From positions 124,001 to 188,000 of the forward strand of contig CATNNA010000008.1 in NCBI GenBank assembly GCA_950106755.1: a stretch of DNA of 64,000 bases, written 5' to 3'. The translations under genes and the position numbers were made by a program. The notes beneath the pieces were generated by a model. It saw only the letters and a program-made list of their open reading frames with translations. It was not told where the DNA came from and did not search any database. This document shows, piece by piece, positions 12,901 through 23,445 of this stretch. The stretch comes from Climacium dendroides. Taxonomy: Eukaryota; Streptophyta; Bryopsida; Hypnales; Climaciaceae. Each line of letters begins with the position of its first letter. Within the stretch, counting starts at the first letter, position 1.

Positions 12901-14211
12901 GTCTATATTGTTAGAAGTAGGTGACTTCTTCCCTGAAATCAAAATGCACAAAGAGATGAAGAATTTCTTGGTGACAAACCATGGCTCCAGGTTGTAAATT
13001 AAGATTAGCACAGGCCATGTAGACCAATTTGTGTTGTTCAACTTGAAAGGATTGACACCGTCTAAGGCCAAACCTAGACGGAGGTTGCGAATCTCAGAAC
13101 CAAAGTTGCCAAAAGCGATGTCTGTATCAACATGTTTCCATGCAGGGCTGTCCACAACTGAGCGCATGATGCCGTCATTGCTGACATGTTTTTTATAGCC
13201 TGTCAGCATGCGTGCTATCTCAAACGACCTCCACATGCGTTTAAGTCTAGGAATTAAAGGAAAATGCCGAATGACCTTGGACGGAACTTTGTCTGTCCCA
13301 AAAATCCAACGACCTTGGCCACACTTAGGGCAAGTGTTTAGGCTGGCATATTCGTCTTCAAAAAGTACACACCTATTAGGGCATGCGTGAACATTGTTGT
13401 AACTCAAGCCTAGGCGGCGAATGCTTCGGCGTACCTCATAGTGGTTGCCAGGCAACTTGTTCCCTGATGGCAACAAATCCACATGAAGGAAGCAGAACAA
13501 CTCATCAGTAAATTTGTTGCTCACATGGAAGACATTGCACATGTTCATTAGGATAATAGTGGCCGAAACAATGCTTGTCTTTGAACCTGGAAAGACGGCT
13601 GTGGTTGCTTCTTGGTACAATTCGTCCAAGCCATCCATTGTGTCCGCAGCAATGTCATCCTCATCAACCCCTTCTTGCATAGGCCCAGACTCCTCGTGCA
13701 ACGCATCCCCCCTATCAAAGGCCTCCATCACCTGACGTTGGACCTCATGATATTCATCCAAAGGAGGAGGAACGTCTTCTTGCATATCATTTCCAACATC
13801 TGCATGAATGTTGCCTATGTCAGGTGCCTCATCTGAACCAACACCTTCTCGAACATCATTGTCAAAAGCAACATCCTCCACCCATAGACCTCGAGAGGGG
13901 TAGCCATCCGGGGGGTCTCCCCCAAAGATGGATTCTTTGATGAAGGGATCCCGACCCACCGTTGCATGGTGTCGTCGAATAACTTCAATACTTTTTCGAC
14001 ATGAGCCCTTGCAATTTCTACAAGGACACCTGTAAGAGCGTATGTTGTTCTCAGTGGCCACTCGCAACTCCGTTTGCAATATCAAGTCACCTATAGGAAT
14101 GTGGCGTAGTGTGCGACCATCATCCGTAATTCGTATGGTGGTTTGACGTCGACGTGCATCTACATTGGTACGGTAGGCCATGGGCATTGTAGAGCTACTA
14201 CATGTGTACAC
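9918..14211 (-). CDS. CACTA-B TNP2-type transposase (near complete, one frame disruption)
   Basis: Exon 1 (about 14211-12383) has the transposase-associated zinc region (YRCPCRNCKG), an acidic linker and the Transposase_21 core (RHFPLIPRLKRMW, LALDGVNPFKLNNTNWSTWP, GYRGCPSCG, HPYRRNRRF), ending FDYWK. Exon 2 (12139-11792) has HVLDPMHCEKNLCEN and HDYHVLMQQ. Exon 3 (11480-10950) is DUF4218 (NIMTHLPTHLVQQL, HCRWMYPIEYYMKTLKDYV). Later exon(s), about 10600-9918, carry a DUF4216-like end (GYIEEILELDY, ILVCDWIQ, DQYGFSMANF, QQVFF). A run of eight T near 10010 breaks the frame; the continuation SDDPGRQGWKIV lies one frame over and ends at 9918. It is the catalytic protein for element movement, and the frame break may make this copy non-autonomous. 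The start may be the internal ATG of MAYRTN. Confidence 0.87.
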
Positions 14212-15814
14212 AATTCATTTGAACAATTTTCACTTGGGTGGCAGAGCTCCTGCATGAAGACATCATACTTGTTAATACTTGCTATGCAAACATATTGTCA
14301 TGAAAGACGTCTTCTCTGACATCCTCCACAACATTTTATATTTTTAGTGACATGATAATATTGTCATGAAAGATGTCTTCTTTGACATCCTCCACAGCAT
14401 TTTAGATTATCAGTGACATGATAGTAGATGTCTCTGCAAACGAGGATCATAGAGTGAAAGCCTTATTGTTCAAGTGTTGTTTGTATACCAAACATGCTTA
14501 GCAGGATTCCAAAATTTTCTGTGGTGTTCTCCAGTCTTTGGAAATGAGGAACGACGCAAACTAAGGGGAGTCATGCCAAGCTTCCTTGTCCATTTGTATC
14601 ATTAATGCCTTTGCAAGCTCTAATTGACATATATACCTCCACCTATTATATGACTAGAAATTCTGGTCAGCTAATTCTCGAAGTGAGAAAAAATTCTTAG
14701 GGTCTATGTATTGAAATTTCTCTATCATGCATGTGGTTTTACTAGAAAACATGAAAATTACAAAGCACATGTCACAACTGATGTTTGCCGTGACATCCAA
14801 GATGACGGTTTACAGTACGGACCAAGTCAATCCATCATGATAGCTTCTTCTATACATGTCTCACGTGGATTTGGCAAAAAGAAAGGCAAACAGTAGACTC
14901 CATAGAACAGTTGATGGGCGCTGCAGACCTCATTTGCCTTCAAGATTTCAATTATTAGAGCTACGTTGTATCACTAACCGGAATGGCAATTCTCCCTGGA
15001 CTTCGCAGCCGCACTAGGGTTGTACAGTTTGCGGAGGCACCAACTCCTACTCAATCTGACTCGGATGCTACAATAGTTTTGACAAATTTCATCTCGCACG
15101 CAATGAGAAGTACTCCCCCGCGCTCGATTTTGAAAAAGCCAGCGGAAGCAGGGAGTCGAAGGAGCACGCACTTGTCCAAAGACGATGACGGGCGACAAGC
15201 AGCAGCAGTCGGAGCAGTAGCTCCCGTTTCAGAAGCAGCACCTACCTCCATGGTTCGTGAAGCGCCGCCTCCTTTCTTTAATTTCTGATGTGAAGATTGA
15301 AATTTTCAATTCCCCCACCAAGATCCAAGCCAGCAACGAGATTGGACCTGGAGCTTCCCTGCGCCCACCTGCCGCGGTGTTAGGGTGCGCCTGACCCCGA
15401 CTATAGGGTCGGGTCCCGGATATAGGCCACCGTGGCAGCTTTAAGCCCGCCGTCTTGTCGTTGTTTCTCCCCTGTCCTCTGTGATGTCCTCGTCTTGAAT
15501 TTGCTGTAGTATGCGACCTCCTCTCCAGCCCCAACTGCCCTTGCAATATTCGGAAGTATCGCAATTTGTTTGTTTGATTCGTCAATTTCTTGGTGGTTGT
15601 CAATGATCATTTGATTGCGAGGGAAATTGCGGTAGGGTACGTCCAAATCAGTGGAGGAGGGCAACATTTCCGATTGGTGAACCTTTAAACTTTGTAGCGG
15701 TTGGTGTTTGGTGGGGGTTTGATTTTCTAGGTCTTTGCTCAATTGACTTGTGCCTTGGGGTTCTTGTAACAGGACGGTGAGTTTTTTGTACATTGGCGAG
15801 CCCCCCCTGGCAAC
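14212..15814. other. Divergent intergenic region of CACTA-B
   Basis: It separates the leftward transposase from the rightward second gene and should contain both promoters. A duplicated block of about 65 bp (14291-14350 and 14356-14420, sharing GTCATGAAAGA, GTCTTCT and GACATCCTCCACA) lies near the transposase start. An open frame at 14983-15288 (SRTRVVQFAEAPTPTQSDSD, low complexity) could be an upstream exon of the second gene but is not proven. Confidence 0.45.
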
Positions 15815-18800
15815 ATGACGCGGCCAAGGCAATTGGGAAAGCGGAGGGGGGAGCCGCCTGCCGACTTCCAGGGTTCCGGTTCCGAAGCAGTTGCCCCAGT
15901 CATGCGGATGCGCGCTGAAGGGGAGCGGCGGACGAAGGCGTGGGAGGATCTGGGAGCCAATTCACGGGGGAAGGAGATCCGACAGCCGCCAACGAAACGA
16001 ACCAAGGTTTCTTCAATTCCATTGGAGCCAGAAGAGGAGGAGGAGATGGATGCTGGGACGGAGCAGGAGCTTGAAGTATTTGGCGGCTTAGAACACAGCG
16101 TTGGCATGGCTGAACAGGAGCAGTCGTGGAGGTAAGCAACCCACGTTATAACTTTTTGTTTGAAATTATTGGAAGTCGTGATGCAAGACAATTGCAAGTG
16201 TATTGGGTGTCAGCGGTGACATTTTCTATAACAGGTATGCGTTTTCTCAGACGTCATTTCTGATGTCCCGTGTGACGCGCGTCCAATGTAATGTCAAAGT
16301 AGACGTCAAGCGTGACATCTCTCTGTTTACCATGTCAAGAGGTTGTCACGAAAGATGTCAAACGAGACATGTTCTTCGATTCATTCCAATACTTAGTGAT
16401 AGTCATTTGTTTTCATGTATTCTAAGCCAAAGAAACTGAACTTCAGTATAGTAGTTGACGTCCTCCTACCATGCTTGAGGATTCTTGTGTCTGTAAGGCA
16501 ATTGCCCTTCTCTTGGTTGTGTGGTGCCACCACAGGTTTCGGTAGTCAGTATAGGGTTTGACTTTCTTGGTCTGCTTTTTCCGAATATTTTTAGTTTTGG
16601 CTGTGTAATTTGATTGGCCTCCTATTTTAATACTACCAAATAGAAACTGTTCTAATACTACCAACGAATCAGTACAGTACTGAATTGGATGTCTCAGTGG
16701 ACACAATTTTGGATGTCAAGAGCAATGTCAGCCATTGCCAAAGCAAGACTTGGCATTTACTGTTCAACCCTAAACCTTGAACCTCAACTTTGAGAATTGA
16801 TCTATATTGTTCCCTTCAGAAGTAGGTTTTTATGCTAACTTTGATATCACTTATGCAGCCAAGGCTACAACACTGATGACTCCAACTGTGACACCGATGA
16901 AGCCATAGAGGCTATGCATTCCACGGAGCAACGTAGAGGTGTGCCCTCTTCGACAATGAAGAAACCAATTGAACTAGATGTACAAGGACAACCACATGGA
17001 TCTATGAGGGACACTTTGGAAAAGGATGTCAAAAAGTATGCGAAGTCCCTTGATCCAACAACCGGATGGGAAGGACAACCAAAAGAAATGAGGAGGGGAT
17101 TTTTCAAGCGCCTCTACACGGGTTTGAACCTTTGAACTACCCTTCCCCTATTTTCTGAATGCCATTCTTTCAAGTTCTCTTACCTTCCTTTGCATATGTC
17201 TTTTCAGATGTCCCAATTGACATCTTCTATGACATGATCTTACCTATTTTTGTCCTTTGTCTACAGCAACCACCGAATGAATTTCAATGTTGAGTAAAGC
17301 AAGTCCTAAGCTGATTACATGTTCTCTCAGACTGGCAGATGGTGGGGGATTCGGATCGAGTTAGTAAGAAATGGCTTCAGCCCTTCATTACCAAAGTGCT
17401 CATTAACATGCGATGGAGAATTGGGCAAATGATTGCTTCAGGTATGGACAGGCCCAAGGATATCAAGAAATTTTATTGGGACACGATCGAAGCTGCGCGT
17501 GGCACTGAGGCAGCCCAGAAAAAGTTAGCCCAAATGCGGTCAATTTCGAGGGGGAAGGCTTCCACTACAACTCAACTGAAGGTTATTGAGAGAGAGGTGG
17601 TTGCTCGCTTGGTGAGTGCGATTCTAAACACAAAACGCTCAATTGACCATGAATTCATTCCATTTCAATACATGTGTGTGGATACTTGATGCATTTCATT
17701 CCATTTCAGTACATGTGTGTGGATACTTGATACATTTCTAGTTTTGTACCAGCAAGTTCGATGGTCCCGCTGACGTCTGCTTCAACATTCAAGATAGCAG
17801 GTTGCCCTGTTTTTGCTGACATGAACTCTGTTGTCTTTGTTGACATATTCTTCTTTGTTTTTACTCTACACCAATTAAATTTACCGTTGACCTGCTTTTG
17901 GGATGTCCTTGCGTATGTCCTTGTGTGCAGACCATGCTAAACAGCAGGAGGCCATTTGACATTGAGATAGATGCAGAAGTTGCTAAGGAATTTGCCCGAA
18001 TTGAAGAGGAGAAGCGTAGAGCAAAACCAAATATTGGGCAAGAGCTCGAGGACATGCGAGCTCGGGTGAGTAACCTTGAAGGTAGCATGGTTGAATTGAA
18101 AGGGAGCATGGCCAAAATGGGAGACGACATGACGACATGACACAAGCGCGTGGAGGAAATGTTTAAAGAGCTGATGCAGAACTTATCCTCAAGTTCAGCA
18201 GATGCATTTTAGCTTGCTTCCAAGAACTTCCTCCAACCTATGCTACATCTTGTTGCCATTCCAGAAGTTGTAGCGCCCGTCATTCCCGATGTCCACAAAG
18301 ACGTCCCCGAAGATGTTGGAGGCAATGTCACTGCGGGAGAGGATGGTATCTCATCTGACCATGAGACAGTCCTTCCAGAAGAATCTGGCCACGGCTTAAA
18401 CCTACAACAGGACAACATCGCACAGGGAGAAGTGGAGGGCGAGAAAGAAGCAGAGGATGCCTCTGCGTTGGTGGCTAGCGATGCACCAGAGGAGGCAACG
18501 GGTGCAGTTGGAGTTGATGCCGCCAAGAGTCCAGGGCAACATGTAAGTTTTTTGTCCTTCCATCAAAGGCTCAAACTTGAATTAAGTCACAATCTTTTCA
18601 TAGGCTCTTTTTTTTATTTTTTTTATCTCTATGCCAGAAAACATAGAAATCACTATAGTGCTTGGATGTGCTTGAGAACTACATGACTGATCAATAGAAT
18701 GGCTACGATTTTCATGTTGTATGTGATGTCATAGTGGACGTCTCGAATGACATCCACATTATCATGAGAAAAAAAATATAAAATCTAATTTGCCATGGCT

Positions 18801-19187
18801 CATGCTGTTTCAGAATGATGAAGACGTCCCAACAGAGTCCATAGGGTGCCCTCGGCGTGCAGTGAAGCCGAATCCAATGCAGAGGGCAGGGAGGGCAGTG
18901 GCCAATGCTAGCAAAGCATCTGCTAGTACACCCCTTCCTAAACCCTCAGCACCTAAAGTAATTGGACTTCCAAAATCGAACCCGTCTACAGCAAAGGTAG
19001 TAAACCATACCTTTTCAATTGTTGTGTATTTTGAATTTTGTCTTCTTCACCCTCATTTCAAGTGAGATTTCCTTTTAAGCCTTGTTTTTCTTAGAAAAGT
19101 CTAAACTTCCATTGAACTCTTCTAAATTGTCTTCCACTGTTTCAGACAGCGACCACAAAGAAAGCTGATGCCCCTCGGAAGAAGTGA
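15815..19187 (+). pseudogene. CACTA-B second gene, six exons, unrecognised family
   Basis: Reconstructed from phase-matched GT-AG boundaries: 15815-16131, 16859-17121, 17331-17611, 17931-18542, 18814-18996 and 19146-19187, about 565 codons. The N-terminus is basic then acidic (residues 1-100). The middle contains TDWQMVGDSDRVSKKWLQPF and KVLINMRWRIGQMIASG, then a coiled-coil-like stretch (VAKEFARIEEEKRRAKPNIG). The C-terminus is acidic, then Pro/Ala/Lys-rich. Exon 4 has in-frame TGA (18138-18140) and TAG (18210-18212) with coding continuing in the same frame. Position and orientation match the accessory protein (TNPA/TNP1-like) of other CACTA elements, but I see no clear family motif. Introns contain GACGTC motifs like those at the element ends. 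Confidence 0.6.
16231..16330. repeat. GACGTC/TGACGT motif cluster in intron of CACTA-B second gene
   Basis: Within 100 bp there are AGACGTCATT, TGACGCGCGTCC and AGACGTCAAGCG, plus TGATGTCC and GTGACATC variants. They resemble the subterminal motifs of the same element. Confidence 0.5.
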
Positions 19188-19990
19188 AATGGTGTGATAC
19201 TATTCTCACAACCGACATCAAAGGAGGCTAGCTTTACAACACTATGTTTGTCCCATATAGGTACTCAAATGAAATATGCAGCTATTAGTTGTTTTTTCTA
19301 CCTTAGACCAGAACATTACAATGTGTTCTTCAAAATATTTGTAGAGGAAGAACATCTTTCTTGTAAAGGATGTCCGGTTTCTATAGATCTTTAAAATTTG
19401 TGTCCATGCCTTGTGTGTGAAGTTCTCCCTCATATGCATATGGAATGCGTCATGTTTCTCTTGATTTGCAATTGGAGAAACAAGACTTGGATGGGGTGGG
19501 CAAGTCATTCTTGTCTTTTCTTATGTCCTTGGTCATGTCCTTCAAAATTCAGTCATGTATAAGTTGTTGTCTGTAGCAAACGTGGAAGCCATAGTTTGCA
19601 CTCCGCCTAATGTTGTTCAAAACATGTTTCATTTGTTTCTATGTCAGCCAAAACATGTTTTTAACATGCCAGTGATGTCCTCGGTGCACACCTGCCTTTT
19701 TCTAAATGTTATAGTGAACAGAGCATTAACAGTCACAAGTGGGAGTGCTTGTCCTTGATGATATCCTGAACAACAACAGGAAGAACACATGCATTTGAAC
19801 AAACAAGGCCTTGATGTTCTTGTTGACGATTTATGATACTGTCCTTGTTCCTTTACATGTCTACTGAAACATACAGTATAACACAGAAGACCGACCTTAA
19901 AACCCGTGATTGTCACAAATGATGTCACAAAAAACATAGTTGCGTCTTCAATGATGTCACGCGCAACATCAGATTTTCACTAAAAGAAGC
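19188..19990. other. CACTA-B 3' non-coding region
   Basis: No gene is supported. The ATG(A)TGTC-type words scattered here (for example TGATGTCACAAAAAACAT) look like decayed versions of the subterminal motif. Confidence 0.4.
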
Positions 19991-20354
19991 AGTGCATAGT
20001 CCACGTCATCAAATGCCACGTCAAATTTTACGTCGTCCACGTCACCCTTGAAAGGGTCCACGTCACTATCCACGTCATATGCCACGTCAAGAAGGGAATG
20101 GATGAAAAAGAATCCCATGTGGCGCTGCCCGCCAATGTGGTACCCACGTGGAGTGCCAAATGGCACATTTTGGGGAACTTGCATTTCCATGTCTCAACCC
20201 ATGTCAATCCAAAAACAAGCCCAAATTTGCATGTTTTTTGCAAAACATGAGGACGTTTTTTGCCTGTCCATTATAACGCATTTTAGGTGACATCTACGTT
20301 GACAGGAAATGGCGTTTTTTCTGACGTCACAAAACTGCCGGTTTTCTTATAGTG
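19990..20354. repeat. CACTA-B right subterminal array and terminal repeat
   Basis: Between 19998 and 20095 at least seven CCACGTCA-type motifs recur at 8-25 bp intervals (CCACGTCATC, GCCACGTCAA, TACGTCGTCCACGTCACC, TCCACGTCAC, TCCACGTCAT, GCCACGTCAAG). Further ones lie near 20145 and 20320 (CTGACGTCAC). The end GTTTTCTTATAGTG closes the element at 20354. Confidence 0.8.
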
Positions 20355-20691
20355 ATTGTTCACAAGAGTAACAAAACACAGGCAAAACATTTTGCCTCTT
20401 CGAATGACTAAAAATCCAGCTAGAAGGTTTGTAGGCTTGGAGGATTGTCTTTTGTTGAATAACATTACATCCTGAAGTTTCTTATACGGTTGCTATACTC
20501 AAAAATTGTCGAAACCTGGCGATATTTAGCCAAAATCATTGGTGGAGAGCATGTCATGTCTGGAATTAAGTGCCAGAGTGCAAGTCAACTGCTTCTCTTC
20601 ATAAGAACCTTCAGTTTGTGCTTGAGAAGGAGTGATTCTTGGGCGACCTAAGCTAAGAACATGCATTCATTCATTTCATGAACTGTTGCAG

Positions 20692-20736
20692 AATGCAGCG
20701 CTAGCAGCAGATCCCAGGGCTGTGAATGGACAGGCG
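20692..20736 (+). pseudogene. Pectinesterase exon 3 fragment, downstream of CACTA-B
   Basis: A TTGCAG acceptor precedes 45 bases encoding NAALAADPRAVNGQA, followed by a GTGAGA donor. It continues the pectinesterase exon ending FVARGLGFV at 7868 in phase 0; plant enzymes read F-N-A/T-A...G-QAVALR here. Without the insertion the intron would be about 450 bp. No further pectinesterase exon is found; the sequence after the next possible acceptor (20817) does not read as VALR. Confidence 0.75.
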
Positions 20737-22832
20737 GTGAGATTTGAGCTTTCGTCACCGTGTTGAGCTTTGCAGATGTTTGATGATTTCGTTGGGTACA
20801 TGGTTTTGTGCAGGTGAATTGTCAAGTGCTGTTGAGAAGAATTGAAGTACAAGTCCATGACCTGTGTGCATCAAAAGAGATGGACTTTGATTCTGCAAGA
20901 CATTGCAACAAACTTGAATGCACATTGTCATTGTTATGCTAGACTCTTGCATGTTATTACAGCAGAAACTCATACATTTGTTAATACTCAGCATCAGTAT
21001 GTCATGGACTGGGTAAATTCATCGGGCTCCACAGTGCGTACGCCAATGGATTGAGTGCTTGAATTGACTTTGCTCTTAATCTATTAGTAGTCTCATGCAT
21101 TTCTTAATGGAGCAGGTTCTATAAAGTTCTTTGCTCGAGCTTTCCGAGGGAGTGGCTTCGGAAAGGTCACTGATGTCGTTATTGCCTGGCATGATGCCTA
21201 CCTGGTATCAATTCAACGACACTGTGTACTTGCCCTTGACAAGCTGGTAAAGAATCGCTTCCTTTCTTACTTGCATAGCAACAATTTCATATTCGGTGCA
21301 GGACACATACCTTGGACCGCAATACCAAGAAATATTGTAGGAATTAGAAATTCCATGTTGAAAGAGGACGTGAGTGAAACTTCCTTTGCATATCAGAGAA
21401 ATACAAGTACACGAATGAATTGATGAACACCGTTTAGTTCCTAACAAATGCAATTTTGGACGAGCACTGGACTCTCAGTGCAGGTCGGGTGAAGACCATA
21501 TTGAGGCTTGCGTTGGACTACTACTCAATCCAGAGGTCTTTTAGATGGAATAGCAACTCCGAACATAATTGCTCGCTGTCAGTCTGAGAAAGAGCGTGTG
21601 GAGCGCAAATTTGACGAGTGCATGGTTTTTCTTTGACAAGTATGATTCTTCCTAAGTATTGTGTTCACAATTTGTCTGAGTTGAATGTGGGCCACTTCCC
21701 GCAGTTGAGCGACCTGGTGACACGGATCAACGACAACGCGGGCTTACGAGCACGGCCACGGTCAAAGGTACAAGGTGACGTGGCACCGATGAAGGCCTAG
21801 AATTTGATTCGGAACCCTAGTTTTGCCGCCACTTTCTTTAGGCTACAGTTGCATCGTTATCTGCTTCTGCTGGGGTTTTTTGTTGCTTTTCCGAAGCTGT
21901 AGGGAGTTCTCCGTTTCCAAAGCTTCAGGGAGTTCGCTATAGTCCAAAGCTTCCGAGAGTTCTCGGTTTCCAGAGCTTCAGGGAGTTCTCGCTCGTGAAT
22001 TGATATTCTTACTTTCTCAGCATATCAGGGAGTTCTCTAGTTTCTAGGGTTTCCGCTTGTTTTTTATTTCTGCTACAGATCGGTGAGCGCCCTCGTCTCC
22101 GTCATTGTAAAACAGTTGATTCCACATGTCGTTGTTGAGCTCTGTTTAATTTGACGTCGGACCATTTGTTCGGGGGAAACCTTATTCCAAATAACTAGTG
22201 CTGTCATACATATTGAAACCGAGCTCTGGCAAGTCCTCCGTATTGGAGAGCATCGTTGAGAGAGACTTCTTGTCCCGTGGTTTAGGTAAGTTACATACAT
22301 TCATTCGAACTTCACCTTCTATTGCCGCAATGTAATGTGGAATACTTTGAAATTGTATTGCCACAGATATGGTTTTCAGTTGTTGTTTTTATGGAGCCAG
22401 GAATTGTTACGAGGCGTCCTCTTGTGCTTCATTTGCATAAGACCCGTTTGGAATTCACCCTAAAATCAATTTCGTATGGTTCATACGCTACATTTGGGGT
22501 GTAGCAGTCGGCTTCTGATCTGCGCGAACAACGGTGGAAGTTGCATGAAGTTGCGTGCCATCTGTGCTGACTATGAGATGTAATTTTACTTTCAATCGCA
22601 AATTCCAGGGTTCTATTCGAAGGTATGAGGTACTAGGTTCAAAATCACACCTCCCAGAGGAATTGGAAAGTTATGTGGAAAGAATTGGAAGCAGCTTACG
22701 AGTGATGCTGGAGCTTCATTGAATTTCGTTTCCGGAGAGAGTAATACCGACTGTGTTTCTTGCATTAGACTAGGGTTCTTTCACAGGTACCTCATTTACC
22801 ACTTCAGTAACGTCTGAATTTCTTGCAATAGC
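20737..22832. other. Probable captured DNA; exon-like pieces not identified
   Basis: A stretch at 21117-21238 (acceptor AGCAG, then a frame reading KFFARAFRGSGFGKVTDV, ending at a GTAAAG donor) looks exon-like but I do not recognise the protein. A second frame near 21640-21800 is likewise unrecognised. Between about 21890 and 22040 the motif AGCTTC(A/C)GGGAGTTC and variants recur about five times, a short minisatellite. Confidence 0.35.
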
Positions 22833-23442
22833 TTCAGAGCCCTTATGAGGTGATTTTGTTGGCTGAAGTCGCGTTCATCGCCTTCGTGAGTTCAAGAATT
22901 CAGCTCTGTACAGACGTGAGCACAGAAGCATTACGAAACCTACAGGCGTCTCTGGAACGGCATCGTTTTGAATTCCTTTCGTTTCTTGACTGCAGTTGCA
23001 AGTTCTGGTCCTCTCATATGCAGTTTGTTGCAAGTTGTGCTCGTCTTCAATGTTTAATTCTACATTGAATTGTCTTCGTGACCTCACATTCACTGTGTGA
23101 CTTTGGATGCAGGTGAGTGGAATTTGGTCAACATGGATTAATTTTGTGAGCTTCAGAGCCTGTGGCTGAAGTCGCGTTCATTGCCTTCGTGAGTTCAAGA
23201 ATTCAGCTCTGTACAGATGTGAGCACAAAAGCATTACGAAACCTACATGCGTCTCTGGAATGGCATCGTTTTGAATTTCTTTCGTTTCTGGACTTCAGTT
23301 GCAAGTTCTGGTCCTCTCATCTGCAGTTTGTTGCAGGTTGTGCTCGTCTTCAATGTTAAATGAATTTTAATTCTACATTGAATTGTCTTCGTGACCTCAC
23401 ATTGACTGTGTGACTTTGGATGCAGGTGAGTAGAATTTGGAC
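22833..23442. repeat. Tandem duplication, about 303-bp offset, before the TNP1-type gene
   Basis: Copy 1 (22833-23128) and copy 2 (23151-23442) are nearly identical, both including GGCTGAAGTCGCGTTCAT, GAGTTCAAGAATTCAGCTCT and TGACTTTGGATGCAGGTGAG. The second copy ends at the first codon region of the gene at 23446. It probably represents a duplicated 5' leader with its splice-site-like GCAG/GTGAG. Confidence 0.85.
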
Positions 23443-23445
23443 GAC

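Larger units (their letters stand above)
7985..20354. mobile_element. CACTA-B: complete nested En/Spm-type transposon
   Basis: The 12,370-bp element starts CACTATAAGAAAAC and ends GTTTTCTTATAGTG (14-bp perfect terminal inverted repeats), flanked on both sides by ATT (7982-7984, 20355-20357), the 3-bp duplication typical of CACTA elements. It carries a leftward TNP2-type transposase (9918-14211) and a rightward six-exon gene (15815-19187). Subterminal regions are rich in ACGTCA/TGACGT motifs. It interrupts a pectinesterase intron. Confidence 0.93.

Noticed and set aside
21117..21238. Further pectinesterase exon
   Set aside because: The frame between its splice-like sites (ARAFRGSGFGKVTDVV) does not match the expected VALR...FY or DFIFG regions.
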